Assembly (NCBI RefSeq): GCF_014206815.1
Contig: NZ_JACHNP010000001.1
Span: 834,456 to 898,455 of the forward strand
DNA from: Xanthomonas sp. F10
GTDB taxonomy: Bacteria > Pseudomonadota > Gammaproteobacteria > Xanthomonadales > Xanthomonadaceae
Direction: 5' to 3'
Length of the DNA stretch: 64,000 nucleotides
Shown here: one piece after another, positions 17,337-25,915 of the stretch
How positions within the stretch are numbered: position 1 is the stretch's first letter
Layout of the letters: the number at the start of each line of letters is the position of its first letter
The notes under the pieces: generated by a model
What the model was told of the DNA's origin: nothing
Seen by the model: only the letters and a program-made list of their open reading frames with translations
Databases searched by the model: none
Translations under genes and position numbers: made by a program

Positions 17337-17574
17337 GTGGCTCACCGCGGGGGAGGTTTGGGGGTTGACAGATGGGGTCTTTTTGCGGATTGCATTTTCA
17401 TTTTGACCGGGGTAAGTTGCAGCCGCTGCGTTTGCAAAGGTCACCGTGAATCGTGGCCTGATGCGGTAGATCCATCGATCCGCTACATCGTTATACCTCG
17501 CTTCCTCCTTGCAACCAGCCGCCGCACCCCCGGCGTACCCACCCCTGAGACGTGTTCCAAGGAGTAAGTCCATC

Positions 17575-17787
17575 ATGAACGGCAATCGCGAAAACGGCAC
17601 CGTGAAGTGGTTCAACGATGCCAAGGGTTTCGGTTTCATCAGCCGCGAGAACGGCGAAGACGTGTTCGTGCACTTCCGCGCCATCCAGACCCAAGGCTTC
17701 AAGAGCCTGAAGGAAGGCCAGAAGGTCAGCTTCACCGTGGTGCAGGGTCAGAAGGGCCTGCAGGCCGACGCGGTGCAGCCGCTCTGA
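17575..17787 (+). CDS. Cold-shock protein, CspA family
   Basis: The 70-residue single cold-shock domain carries both RNA-binding motifs, KGFGFIS (RNP1) and VFVHF (RNP2). It acts as a nucleic-acid chaperone. The Shine-Dalgarno AAGGAG precedes ATG 17575. The stretch from 17346 to 17574 is non-coding and could hold the long 5' leader usual for csp genes. A TTGACA hexamer at 17365 has no good -10 partner at 16-18 bases. The gene ends before a strong intrinsic terminator at 17821-17851. Confidence 0.95.
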   Translation: MNGNRENGTVKWFNDAKGFGFISRENGEDVFVHFRAIQTQGFKSLKEGQKVSFTVVQGQKGLQADAVQPL

Positions 17788-17820
17788 GTCGCCGCCGCGC
17801 GCCGCGGTGCGCCGCGCGCA

Positions 17821-17851
17821 GCAAAAAGGCCCGCAATGCGGGCCTTTTTGC
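17821..17851. terminator. Bidirectional intrinsic terminator after csp
   Basis: A 14-bp perfect stem (17821-17834 with 17838-17851) around loop AAT, with AAAAA on the left arm and TTTTT on the right arm. It can end transcription of csp rightward and of the glycine-zipper gene leftward. Confidence 0.9.
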
Positions 17852-17877
17852 GTGTCAGGCAATGCCGCCGGCGCGGA

Positions 17878-18360
17878 TCAGCGCGGCACCACGCGCCCGT
17901 TGACCACGCGCACGTAGGTGTTCTCGCGCACGCCGGCCAGGTCGCGCTGGTTGACCACGATCACCCGCCCGTCGTCCATCTGCACGTGCACGTCGTAGGT
18001 GTCGCTGGTGACGTTCTTCTGGATCTGGTTGCCGGCCAGCGCGCCGGCCGCCGCGCCGGCCACCGCCGACACGTTCTGGTTGCCCTTGCTGCCGCCGGTG
18101 TGGTCGGAAATCTCGTGGCCGGCGACCGCGCCGACGATGCCGCCCAGGATCGCGCCCGTGGCCGACGGCGCAGTGCGGCCCGACGGCACGGTGTCGATGC
18201 GGGTGACGATGCCGCAGTCGGCGCAGCGGGTCTGGGTGTAACCGCCGCGCGCCGGCTGGCTGTAGCCGCCGCCGTAACCGCCGCCATAGCCGGGGGACGT
18301 GGCGCAGCCTGCCAGCGCCAGGGTCGCCACGGCCGCGGTGGCCATCAGTTGAATCTTCAT
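17878..18360 (-). CDS. Glycine-zipper lipoprotein (SlyB/17-kDa antigen type)
   Basis: The 160-residue protein has a lipoprotein signal with lipobox LALAGC near residue 18, then a low-complexity GYGGGYGGGYSQ stretch. The glycine zipper is GAILGGIVGAVAGHE and GAAAGALAGNQI. The C-terminal part DTYDVHVQMDDGRVIVVNQ is a small beta domain. Such proteins sit in the outer membrane or periplasm. The start ATG 18360 follows a GGAG-containing leader. It ends close to the shared terminator at 17821-17851. Confidence 0.88.
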   Translation of the reverse strand: MKIQLMATAAVATLALAGCATSPGYGGGYGGGYSQPARGGYTQTRCADCGIVTRIDTVPSGRTAPSATGAILGGIVGAVAGHEISDHTGGSKGNQNVSAVAGAAAGALAGNQIQKNVTSDTYDVHVQMDDGRVIVVNQRDLAGVRENTYVRVVNGRVVPR

Positions 18361-18657
18361 GGGTGCTCTCCTCGACAGACAGTGTGTGGAGCGCGGCGGC
18401 AGCGCCGCGTTCGCACGCATCCTGTCCACCCCTGCGTGAATGCAACGCCAACCCTGGCAGGCGCCGTTCAGCCTCGCCGCGGCCGGCGTCAGCGGCAATT
18501 CATGCAAGCGTGCGAGGGCGCGTTCGGCACACAGCGCGTCGGCAGCTCAGCGCTATGCGCGATGGCACGTCCGTGGAAACGCGGATCGTATCGGCATCGA
18601 TCCGCGCGATTGCATGCCGCCAGACAGGCTGGACGTTCTTCCTGTCTCGCTGCACGT

Positions 18658-19086
18658 TCAGCGGAAATCGCGGTGGCAGGCGTCGCAGCGTTCGTCGATC
18701 TGCTGGCGGGCCTGCGCCAGCGCGGCGCAGTCGGCCGGCGGCGGCGCCAGTGCCGCGTCGACGCCGGCGCGCAAGGCATCGGCATGCTCGCGAAAGCGGC
18801 TGTCGTCGGTCAGGTCGGGGAAGGCCGTGTCCAGTTCGTCGCCGAGCAGGCGCAAGGTGCGCAGGCGCGCCTGCGGACCGGCGCCACTGCATTGCCGGTG
18901 CGCGGTGTCGCGTTCGAGCAACGCCAGTTGCTTGCCCATGACCTGCATCAGGCTGCGCGGGAACGGATCCTGCCGCGCCTGCACCGCGCGCAGCGCCATC
19001 ACCGTCAGCACCAGGCCGAGCAGCAGCCCGGCCAGCAACACGAACAGATAGCGGGAAGCGGAGGTGGGCGCAGGCGGCTTGGCCAT
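18658..19086 (-). CDS. Membrane-anchored cytochrome c'-like protein with C-terminal CxxCH
   Basis: The 142-residue protein has one N-terminal membrane anchor (YLFVLLAGLLLGLVLTVMAL) and a helical periplasmic part. It ends in a haem-c motif, CDACHRDFR, at the extreme C-terminus. Helix plus C-terminal CxxCH is the layout of cytochrome c' and c-556 four-helix bundles. Two other cysteines lie before it. The role is unknown, and covalent haem attachment is a prediction. A 297-base gap without a visible gene (18361-18657) follows it. Confidence 0.65.
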   Translation of the reverse strand: MAKPPAPTSASRYLFVLLAGLLLGLVLTVMALRAVQARQDPFPRSLMQVMGKQLALLERDTAHRQCSGAGPQARLRTLRLLGDELDTAFPDLTDDSRFREHADALRAGVDAALAPPPADCAALAQARQQIDERCDACHRDFR

Positions 19087-19204
19087 CGGAGCAGGCGCAG
19101 CGGGATGGAGTCCCGATGGTACGCCTGCGGCAACGCGTCGCGCACGAGCGCCCAGACCGCTGCGGGGAACGCCTATCCCCAATCCCGAATCCCGAATCCC
19201 GGCC

Positions 19205-19217
19205 TAAAATAGGCGGA
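19205..19217 (+). promoter_or_regulatory. TAAAAT -10 element directly before tcdA
   Basis: TAAAAT at 19205-19210 ends only 6 bases before the tcdA ATG at 19217. Transcription would start at or next to the A of the start codon, giving a leaderless mRNA. No clear -35 is seen. The preceding 19171-19202 bases are GGGATT-type tandem repeat in CCCCAAT orientation. Confidence 0.4.
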
Positions 19218-20029
19218 TGAATGAACAATGGCGCGAGCGTTTCGCCGGCATCGACCGGCTCTACGGGCAAGGCACGATCGGGCGGCTGGCGCAGTGCCGG
19301 GTGGCGGTGGTGGGCATGGGCGGGGTCGGCTCCTGGGTGGTGGAGGCACTGGCGCGCTCGGCGGTCGGACATCTGACCCTGATCGACGCCGACGACATCT
19401 GCGTGTCCAACACCAACCGGCAGCTGCCGGCGCTGGCCGGGCAGTACGGTCGCAACAAGGCCGTGGCCATGGCCGAGCGCTGCGTGGCGATCAATCCGCA
19501 GATCGAGGCGGTCGCGGTCGAGGCCTTCCTGACCCCGACCAACATCGCCGAACTGCTCGATGCCGGCTTCGACCTGGTGATCGACGCCTGTGACAGCTTC
19601 CGGGTCAAGGTCGAGACCATCGCCTGGTGCCGGCGGCGCAAGCTGCCGCTGCTGACGGTGGGCTCGGCCGGCGGACGCACCGATCCGACCCTGGTGCGGA
19701 TCCGCGACGTGTCGCGGACCGAGCACGACGCGATGCTGGCGCTGATCCGCAAGAAGCTGCGCAGCGAATTCAACTTCCCCAAGAACCCGCAGCGCTATTT
19801 CGGCGTGCCGGCCGTGTACTCGCTGGAAAACGTGCGCTACCCGCAGGCCGACGGCAGCGTCTGCGGACTGCGGCCGGCGCTGGGGCCGGATGCGGCCTTG
19901 AACCTGGACTGTGGCGCCGGCTTGGGCGCGGCCACCCACATCACCGGTGCGTTCGCCTTCGCCGCGGTCGGCAAGGCCCTGGAGATGCTGTTGAAGCGCG
20001 CCGCGGCGCGCGAGGCCGCGGCCGCCTAG
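19217..20029 (+). CDS. tcdA: tRNA threonylcarbamoyladenosine dehydratase TcdA (CsdL)
   Basis: The 270-residue E1-like enzyme uses ATP to cyclise t6A37 in ANN-decoding tRNAs to ct6A. The nucleotide-binding GMGGVGSWVVEALARSA is near residue 33. DADDICVSNTNRQ and the downstream DACDSFRVK are also typical of the family. The C-terminal AVYSLENVRYP block matches TcdA rather than MoeB or ThiF. Its stop codon overlaps that of the convergent EAL gene by four bases. Confidence 0.94.
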   Translation: MNEQWRERFAGIDRLYGQGTIGRLAQCRVAVVGMGGVGSWVVEALARSAVGHLTLIDADDICVSNTNRQLPALAGQYGRNKAVAMAERCVAINPQIEAVAVEAFLTPTNIAELLDAGFDLVIDACDSFRVKVETIAWCRRRKLPLLTVGSAGGRTDPTLVRIRDVSRTEHDAMLALIRKKLRSEFNFPKNPQRYFGVPAVYSLENVRYPQADGSVCGLRPALGPDAALNLDCGAGLGAATHITGAFAFAAVGKALEMLLKRAAAREAAAA

Positions 20030-21441
20030 CGCGTGGCGGCTGGTGGTGGCGCAGCGTTCGCCAGGTTGCGCTCGGTGCCGGCCTGCAGCGTGGCCAGCCG
20101 TTCCAGGTCCTGCGCCGGCTGCGGCCGGCCGAACAGGAAGCCCTGGAAGTGCCGGCAGCCCATCGCCGAGAGCATCTCGCACTGCTGCGCCTCCTCGATG
20201 CCTTCGGCGAGCGCGACCATGCCCATCACCTCGGAAATCTCCACGATCTTGGCCAGCAGGCGCCGCGAGGACTCGTCGGCCTTGGCGTCGTTGACGAACT
20301 GCCGGTCGATCTTGAGCTTGGTGACGGGGAGCGTCCTGAGCATCGCCAGCGACGAGAAGCCGGTGCCGAAGTCGTCCAGTGCCCAGCCGATGCCGAACGT
20401 CTTGAGCTCGTGCATCTTGGCGCGGACCCCGGCGGTGTCCACATACAGCGCCGACTCGGTCAGCTCGAATTCCAGCGATGCCGGCGCCACGCCCTCGCTG
20501 GTGATCACCTGCTTCACCGAGGCCACGAAGTTGGGATCGAGCAACTGCACCGGGCTGACGTTCACCGCCACCACCAGCGCACGCAGGTCCGGTTCCAGCG
20601 ACCAGCGCCGCAGCGTGCGGCAGACCTGGCGCAGCACTTCCAGTCCCACTTCGCGAATCAATTGGCTCTCTTCGGCCAGCGGGATGAACTTGTCCGGGGT
20701 CAGTAGCTTGCCGCTGGGGTGCCGCCAGCGCACCAGCGCCTCGGCCCCGAGCATGTGGCCGTTCGCGTTGACCTGCGGCTGGTACAGCACCTCGATCTCG
20801 CTGTTGCCGACCGCACGCGCCAATTCCCGCTCCAGCGAAATGCGCGCGTTCACGTCGTTGCGGTAGATGTGCAGGATCGCCGCCAGCAAGCCGGCCGCGC
20901 ACGCCATGTTGGAGATCGCGCCGAGCCGGCGCATCCCCAGTGGTGGCGAGGACGCCGGCGCCAGCCAGTCCAGTTCGCCCGAGCCGAACGCGACAAAGGC
21001 GCCCAGGCAGGCCAGCGGGAACACCAGCGCGCGGTAGCGGCGGCTGCGGTCGAACACGAACAGTGCGCCGGCCGCCAGCGGCAGGAAGAAGGTGTGCACC
21101 GAGCGCGGCACCGTGCCGATCGGCGCGTCGATGATCGAGATGACCAGCACCACGACGAAGATGCCGTGCGCCACCAGCGACAGCGAGGCTTCGTCGCAAT
21201 GGCGGCGGCGGCCCAGCGCCAGCAGGCCCACGGCGGTCAGTCCGACGAAGGCGAACGCCAACTCCGGCCGGCCGTAATACAGGTAGCACACGGTCCATAG
21301 GGCGCCGAGCGTGGTGCACGAGACCCCGGCCAGGGTCAGGGTGCTGCGCATCTTGCGGCTGCGATTGCTGTCGCGGAATTTCAGGGAGACCCAGCTTTCG
21401 CCGTTGGAGGCGGGTTTTTCCGAACTCGTGCCGCTCTTCAT
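20026..21441 (-). CDS. Membrane-bound EAL-domain c-di-GMP phosphodiesterase
   Basis: The 471-residue protein has about six membrane segments (residues 35-195) and a C-terminal EAL domain (about 210-450). The catalytic set is present: GAEALVRW, AVNVSP, ELTESA, DDFGTGFSSL, KLKIDRQF, EGIE and FQGFLF. It should therefore hydrolyse c-di-GMP. There is no GGDEF partner in the same protein; a separate GGDEF enzyme lies at 42980-43990. ATG 21441 is the first start with plausible N-terminus. The frame upstream is open but unsupported. Confidence 0.9.
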   Translation of the reverse strand: MKSGTSSEKPASNGESWVSLKFRDSNRSRKMRSTLTLAGVSCTTLGALWTVCYLYYGRPELAFAFVGLTAVGLLALGRRRHCDEASLSLVAHGIFVVVLVISIIDAPIGTVPRSVHTFFLPLAAGALFVFDRSRRYRALVFPLACLGAFVAFGSGELDWLAPASSPPLGMRRLGAISNMACAAGLLAAILHIYRNDVNARISLERELARAVGNSEIEVLYQPQVNANGHMLGAEALVRWRHPSGKLLTPDKFIPLAEESQLIREVGLEVLRQVCRTLRRWSLEPDLRALVVAVNVSPVQLLDPNFVASVKQVITSEGVAPASLEFELTESALYVDTAGVRAKMHELKTFGIGWALDDFGTGFSSLAMLRTLPVTKLKIDRQFVNDAKADESSRRLLAKIVEISEVMGMVALAEGIEEAQQCEMLSAMGCRHFQGFLFGRPQPAQDLERLATLQAGTERNLANAAPPPAATR

Positions 21442-21915
21442 CGTCGCAGCGCCCGCGTGCGCGCCGTCGTCGTTCGCGCCGGAGCGGCAGCGGAGGACGA
21501 CGCGATCGCATGCATGCGCCGCGCGCCGTGGAGAAGCGGGTAGGGAATGCGGCTTGCCGGTTGTTTCACGCCAGGAGGATCCCGATCTGCCAGAACGCGC
21601 GCCATCGAGCCGGCCGCCAAGCCTTTGCTGAGAGCGAACGGATTCACACTCCGGTGCCTGGCGGACAAAGGAGCCGCTCGCCGTTTCAGCGCGGTGCACA
21701 GTAGCAGAAGCAAGTGCGCCGAAACGCGGTCGAAAGGCAGTCATCCACCTGCCCAGTTCACAGTTTCGTGCGAAAGCCGTTTCGACAGGCGAGGTGTCAC
21801 GCCGATCGCCTTGCCGTCGCGCCGTGCGTGGCCGGCGTGTAGCGGCTGTACCTGCGTCAATGCGTCAGTAAGCGACGTGCAGTGTCGGAATTGCGGTGCG
21901 CAGGGACGCGCCGCG
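21442..21915. other. Intergenic region without a visible gene
   Basis: These 474 bases between the EAL gene and the tatD-like gene hold open frames on both strands, but none shows a ribosome site or family character. No repeat of the local families is present either. Confidence 0.5.
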
Positions 21916-22710
21916 TCAGGTGGTGACAGGCGTCGCGGCGCGCGTATCGGGCAGGCCGAACAGGCGTCGTGCGTTGGCCGTGGTCTGCGCGGCGATGGCC
22001 GCGGCAGGTGCGTCGCGCAGCGCGGCGATGGTGTCCAGCACCGTGCGCAGTCGCGCCGGTTCGTTGCGCTGCCCGCGGATCGCCGCATCGGGCTGGTCCG
22101 GCGCATCGGTTTCCAGCAGCAGTTGCTCCAGGGGCACCGTGGCGGCGAGCCGGCGCAGGCGCTGCGCCCGTTCGTAGGTGACCGGCCCGCCGAGGCCGAT
22201 CAGGAAATCCAGCGAACGCAACTGCGCGGCCTGTTCGGCGCTGCCGGCGAAACTGTGCACCACGCCACGCACGCCGCCGACCTTGCGGATCGCCAGGATC
22301 ACCGCGTCCACCGCACGCCGCGCATGCACGATCACCGGCAGGTCGAACGCTCGTGCCAGTTGCAGTTGCCCGACGAAATACCGCTGCTGCTCGGCTTCGT
22401 CCAACCCTTCGACGAAGAAGTCCAGGCCGCATTCGCCGATGGCGCAGGGGCGCTCGCGTTCGATCCATTGGCCGAGCAAGGGCAGGTGCTCGGGGCGGTG
22501 CTGGTCCAGGAACAGCGGATGCAGGCCGTACGCCGGATACAGGCCGGGCGCAGCCGCGCACACCGCGCGCAGTTTGGGCCAGGAGGCCGCAGTGACCGCC
22601 GGCACCACCTGCGCCTGCACACCGGCCGCCTGCGCGCGCGCGACCACCGCGGCGCGGTCCGGATCGAACTCCTCCGCATCCAGGTGACAGTGGCTGTCGA
22701 TCAACTGCAT
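21916..22710 (-). CDS. TatD-family metal-dependent hydrolase (DNase)
   Basis: The 264-residue TIM-barrel protein begins with the metal motif DSHCHLD. IGECGLDFF, PVIVHARRA and VVHSFAGS carry further ligands, and ETDAPDQP holds the final Asp. TatD proteins are 3'-5' exonucleases or AP-type repair nucleases. The gene starts 6 bases after the stop of the upstream DUF6116 gene, so they form an operon read leftward. Confidence 0.92.
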   Translation of the reverse strand: MQLIDSHCHLDAEEFDPDRAAVVARAQAAGVQAQVVPAVTAASWPKLRAVCAAAPGLYPAYGLHPLFLDQHRPEHLPLLGQWIERERPCAIGECGLDFFVEGLDEAEQQRYFVGQLQLARAFDLPVIVHARRAVDAVILAIRKVGGVRGVVHSFAGSAEQAAQLRSLDFLIGLGGPVTYERAQRLRRLAATVPLEQLLLETDAPDQPDAAIRGQRNEPARLRTVLDTIAALRDAPAAAIAAQTTANARRLFGLPDTRAATPVTT

Positions 22711-22716
22711 CGGCGC

Positions 22717-22953
22717 TCAGCGGCGCACGCGCCGCGCGGTGGAAGCCAGCGGCTCGGTGGCCGGCGCCGGCGTGCGGCTCTTCCAGTTCGCCAGCAGCAG
22801 GGTGCCCAGGCCGAACACGATCTCGTCGATGAAGGGCACCGGATCGGGCAGCAGCACGCTCAGCACGAACAGCCCGGCGGTGATCTTGAACAGCGTCGGG
22901 TAGCGCAATTTGCCCGCCCAGCGCAGCAGCGGGTACACGATCGGATTGGGCAC
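22717..22953 (-). CDS. DUF6116-type small membrane protein
   Basis: The 78-residue protein has an amphipathic start (MPNPIVYPLLRWAGKLRYPTL), then membrane segments ITAGLFVLSVLLPDPVPF and EIVFGLGTLLLANW. The tail is basic. It resembles the DUF6116 proteins found next to TatD genes in xanthomonads. GGAGG lies 6-8 bases before ATG 22953. The function is unknown; operon partnership with the TatD-type gene is inferred from the 6-bp gap. Confidence 0.8.
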   Translation of the reverse strand: MPNPIVYPLLRWAGKLRYPTLFKITAGLFVLSVLLPDPVPFIDEIVFGLGTLLLANWKSRTPAPATEPLASTARRVRR

Positions 22954-23125
22954 GGCACGTCCTCCGGGAAGCGGTGGAAACGCTAACAGCCTCGATATGG
23001 CGACGTTCTGGCGGCGTTACCAGTCGCGGCGCCGACGCATTGCTGAATAGGGAGCGGATTGGTTCAGCTTCCGCATGGTAATCACAGCACCGTAGACAAC
23101 GCGGTCAGCCCGCAGGAGAGCACAC

Positions 23126-23941
23126 ATGAAAAGCACTACGACAACCGTTCTGGTCGCGGCTGGCGCCTTGCTGGTCGGCGGCGTCGCCACCGCGGCCTTC
23201 ATGAACAATCGCGACAAACCGGTGGACGTCGTCAACAGCGACGTGCGCCCGGCCCTGGACAATACGCGCGGCGACAGCGCGCTGGACAACAGCGTCGGCG
23301 GCAAGCTCGACTACGCCGACGTGGTGCGGGTCGATCCGATCACCCAGAAGCAGCAGCGCTATGCCGAGGTGATCGGCACCGAGCCGCTGCGCGAGACCTC
23401 CACCACCACCACGCCGCGCCAGGTCTGCAACGACGTGGTGGTGCAGGAGCGCCTGCCGGAGCGCGACGGCAACGTCGGCGGCACCGTGGTCGGTGCGCTG
23501 GTCGGCGGCCTGCTCGGCAACCAGGTCGGCCACGGCAATGGCCGCAAGGCCGCGACCGCGGCCGGCGCGGTGGCCGGCGGCTTCATCGGCAACCGCATCG
23601 ACCGGAACCACGTCGGCGGCCGCGTGGTCGACCGCACCGAGCGCCAGTGCCACACCGAGAACAGCACCGCGCAGTCCTCGACCATCACCGGCTACAACGT
23701 GACCTACCGCAACGACGACGGCACCACCGGCACCATGCGCATGGACAGCAAGCCGGGCAGCCGCATCGCCATGGGCACGCAGGACGTGGTCAAGGGTTAC
23801 GACGTGACCTACCGCTACGACGGCCAGGAAAAGACCGTGCGCATGGACGACCGCCCGAACAGCGACCGCCTACCCGTGCTGGACGGCCGCCTGGTCACCC
23901 AGACCGCCTCGGCCGGCGACAGCGCCGTCAGCCAGCGCTGA
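23126..23941 (+). CDS. Glycine-zipper 2TM-domain envelope protein
   Basis: The 271-residue protein begins with a membrane signal (TTTVLVAAGALLVGGVATAAF). Its centre has a glycine zipper (GALVGGLLGNQVGHGNG, GAVAGGFIGNRID), and the C-terminal third contains two repeats of the form 'GYNVTYRNDDGTTGTMRMD' and 'GYDVTYRYDGQEKTVRMDD'. This repeat pair is a beta-rich unit of unknown role. The GGAG ribosome site precedes ATG 23126. An intrinsic-terminator-like hairpin follows at 23967-23994. Two other glycine-zipper lipoproteins occur in the window. Confidence 0.85.
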   Translation: MKSTTTTVLVAAGALLVGGVATAAFMNNRDKPVDVVNSDVRPALDNTRGDSALDNSVGGKLDYADVVRVDPITQKQQRYAEVIGTEPLRETSTTTTPRQVCNDVVVQERLPERDGNVGGTVVGALVGGLLGNQVGHGNGRKAATAAGAVAGGFIGNRIDRNHVGGRVVDRTERQCHTENSTAQSSTITGYNVTYRNDDGTTGTMRMDSKPGSRIAMGTQDVVKGYDVTYRYDGQEKTVRMDDRPNSDRLPVLDGRLVTQTASAGDSAVSQR

Positions 23942-23966
23942 GTCGCACCCACGCTGCACCTCCCTC

Positions 23967-23994
23967 CGAAGGCCGGCGCTTGCGCCGGCCTTCG
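23967..23994 (+). terminator. Hairpin terminator after the glycine-zipper gene
   Basis: A 13-bp inverted repeat (23967-23979 with 23982-23994) followed by TCTGTCTG. The stem is GC-rich and ends in a CTTCG-type arm. Tail uridines are interrupted, so efficiency is uncertain. Confidence 0.65.
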
Positions 23995-24058
23995 TCTGTC
24001 TGCGGGCGGCAGCGCGGGCGGGGCCGATACAATGCGGCTTTCGCCGTGGACACCCGCC

Positions 24059-25222
24059 ATGCCCTTGCCTTGCGACGACCTGTTCAACGTAGCCGCGCTG
24101 CTCAGCGAGGAGGAACGCGCGATCCAGCAGGCGGTGGCGCGCTTCGTCGATGCCAGGGTGCTGCCGGTGATCGGCGACGCCTTCGACCAGGCGCGGTTCC
24201 CGCGCGAACTGGTGCCGGAACTGGCGCAGTTGGGATTGCTCGGTGCCAGCCTGCCGTCCGGGCAGGGCGGTGGCGGCCTCAACGCGGTCTGCTACGGCCT
24301 GATCTGCCAGGAACTGGAGCGCGGCGACAGCGGACTGCGCAGCTTCGTCAGCGTGCAGTCCTCGCTGTGCATGTACCCGATCCACGCCTACGGCAGCGAC
24401 GCGCAACGCCAGCGCTGGCTGCCGGCGATGGCCGCCGGCACCGCGATCGGCTGCTTCGGCCTGACCGAGGCGCAGGGCGGCTCCGACCCGGCGGCGATGC
24501 AGACCCGCGCGGTGCGCGACGGCGATGGCTGGCGCCTGAGCGGCAGCAAGATGTGGATCACCAACGGCAGCATCGGCGACGTGGCGATCGTGTGGGCGCA
24601 GACCGAGGACGGCATCCAGGGCTTCCTGGTCGAGGCCGGCACCCCGGGCTTCGGCACCCAGGACATCACCCACAAGATGAGCCTGCGCGCCTCGGTGACC
24701 TCGGCGCTGTTCTTCGACGACGTACGCCTGCCCGACAGCCAGCGCCTGCCCGGCGTGCGCGGGCTGAAGGGGCCGCTGGGCTGCCTGACCCAGGCCCGCT
24801 ACGGCATCAGTTGGGGCGCGATCGGCGCGGCCATCGCCTGCCTGCGCGAGGCGCTGGCCTACGCCGGCGAGCGCATGCTGTTCGGGCGGCCGCTGGCGGC
24901 GACCCAGAGCGCGCAGATCAAGCTCGCCGACATGGCGCGGCGCATCGCCGCCGCGCAGTTGCTGGCGCTGCAGCTGGGCCGGCTCAAGGACGCAGGCGTG
25001 TTGCAGCCGGCGCAGGTGTCGCTGGCCAAGTGGAACAACGTGCGCATGGCCCTGGACATCGCCCGCGAATGCCGCGACCTGCTCGGCGGCGCCGGCATCA
25101 CCACCGACTACGGCGCGATCCGCCATGCGCTGAACCTGGAATCGGTGATCACCTACGAAGGCACCGAAACCGTGCACCAGTTGGTGGTCGGTCGCGAGCT
25201 GACCGGCATCAATGCGTTTTGA
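24059..25222 (+). CDS. gcdH: Acyl-CoA dehydrogenase, glutaryl-CoA dehydrogenase type
   Basis: The 387-residue FAD enzyme belongs to the acyl-CoA dehydrogenase family. The motif ARYGISWGAIGA and the segment SVQSSLCMYPIHAYGS fit the glutaryl-CoA dehydrogenase subgroup, which oxidises and decarboxylates glutaryl-CoA to crotonyl-CoA in lysine/tryptophan breakdown. The catalytic Glu is in ITYEGTETVHQ. FGLTEAQGGSDP and KMWITNGS are the FAD-binding signatures. ATG 24059 is preferred to the in-frame ATG 24032 because a TACAAT -10-like element lies at 24027-24032. The exact substrate needs an assay. Confidence 0.85.
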   Translation: MPLPCDDLFNVAALLSEEERAIQQAVARFVDARVLPVIGDAFDQARFPRELVPELAQLGLLGASLPSGQGGGGLNAVCYGLICQELERGDSGLRSFVSVQSSLCMYPIHAYGSDAQRQRWLPAMAAGTAIGCFGLTEAQGGSDPAAMQTRAVRDGDGWRLSGSKMWITNGSIGDVAIVWAQTEDGIQGFLVEAGTPGFGTQDITHKMSLRASVTSALFFDDVRLPDSQRLPGVRGLKGPLGCLTQARYGISWGAIGAAIACLREALAYAGERMLFGRPLAATQSAQIKLADMARRIAAAQLLALQLGRLKDAGVLQPAQVSLAKWNNVRMALDIARECRDLLGGAGITTDYGAIRHALNLESVITYEGTETVHQLVVGRELTGINAF

Positions 25223-25270
25223 ATCCATGTCCCGCGCGCGGCGCGGGCCCGTTTTGCAGGAGAACCGACG

Positions 25271-25810
25271 ATGAGTGTCTTCGATGTGCGCGTGGAAACC
25301 GAGCGCCTGTTGCTGCGCCCACCGATCGCCGAGGATTTCGCGGCGTTCTGCGCGTTTTCCGCCGATGCACAGACCATGCATCACCTCGGCGGCGTGCAGG
25401 CGCCGTCGGTCGTCTGGCGCGGCCTGGCGACGATGGTCGGCAGCTGGCAGTTGCAGGGATTTGCGATGTTCTCGGTGATCGAGAAGCGCAGCGGGCAGTG
25501 GATCGGCCGGGTCGGCCCCTGGCAGCCGCACGGCTGGCCGGGCACGGAGGTCGGTTGGGGTATCGCGCGTGCGTACTGGGGCCATGGCTATGCACCGGAG
25601 GCGGCCGCGGCGTCGATCGACTGGGCGTTCGCGCAGTTGGGTTGGAGCGAGGTGATCCACGTGATCGCGCCGGACAACGCCAACTCCAAGGCGGTGGCGG
25701 GCAAGCTCGGATCGCGCTATCTGCGTCCCGGACAATTGCCGGAGCCGCTGCCGCAGGAGCCGATCGAGGTCTGGGGACAGTCGCGCGCGCAATGGCAGGC
25801 GCGGCGCTGA
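25271..25810 (+). CDS. GNAT-family N-acetyltransferase
   Basis: The 179-residue product has the RimJ/RimL-like N-terminus VETERLLLRPPIAEDF and the acetyl-CoA-binding segment GWGIARAYWGHGYAPEAA. It is expected to acetylate a small molecule or protein N-terminus. The start ATG is preceded by CAGGAG. It lies 48 bases after the acyl-CoA dehydrogenase gene, possibly in the same transcript. Confidence 0.88.
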   Translation: MSVFDVRVETERLLLRPPIAEDFAAFCAFSADAQTMHHLGGVQAPSVVWRGLATMVGSWQLQGFAMFSVIEKRSGQWIGRVGPWQPHGWPGTEVGWGIARAYWGHGYAPEAAAASIDWAFAQLGWSEVIHVIAPDNANSKAVAGKLGSRYLRPGQLPEPLPQEPIEVWGQSRAQWQARR

Positions 25811-25861
25811 CCCGCGGCCGCGGCGGAGCGTCGTCGGGGGGGGCGAGGCACCGCTCTTGCG

Positions 25862-25895
25862 CATCCCCATTCCCGACTCCTCAATCCCGACCCTT
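25862..25895. repeat. GGGATT-family tandem repeat copy
   Basis: Degenerate CCCCATT/CCCGACT/CTCAAT units between the GNAT and GST genes belong to the GGGATTC/GGGATTG family seen at 8692, 19171, 48986, 49506, 49612, 57789 and 59084. Confidence 0.6.
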
Positions 25896-25915
25896 CAGCA
25901 AGCAAGGAGCGATGC

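Noticed and set aside
17365-17393. TTGACA as a sigma70 promoter for csp
   Set aside because: No acceptable -10 hexamer lies 16-18 bases downstream.
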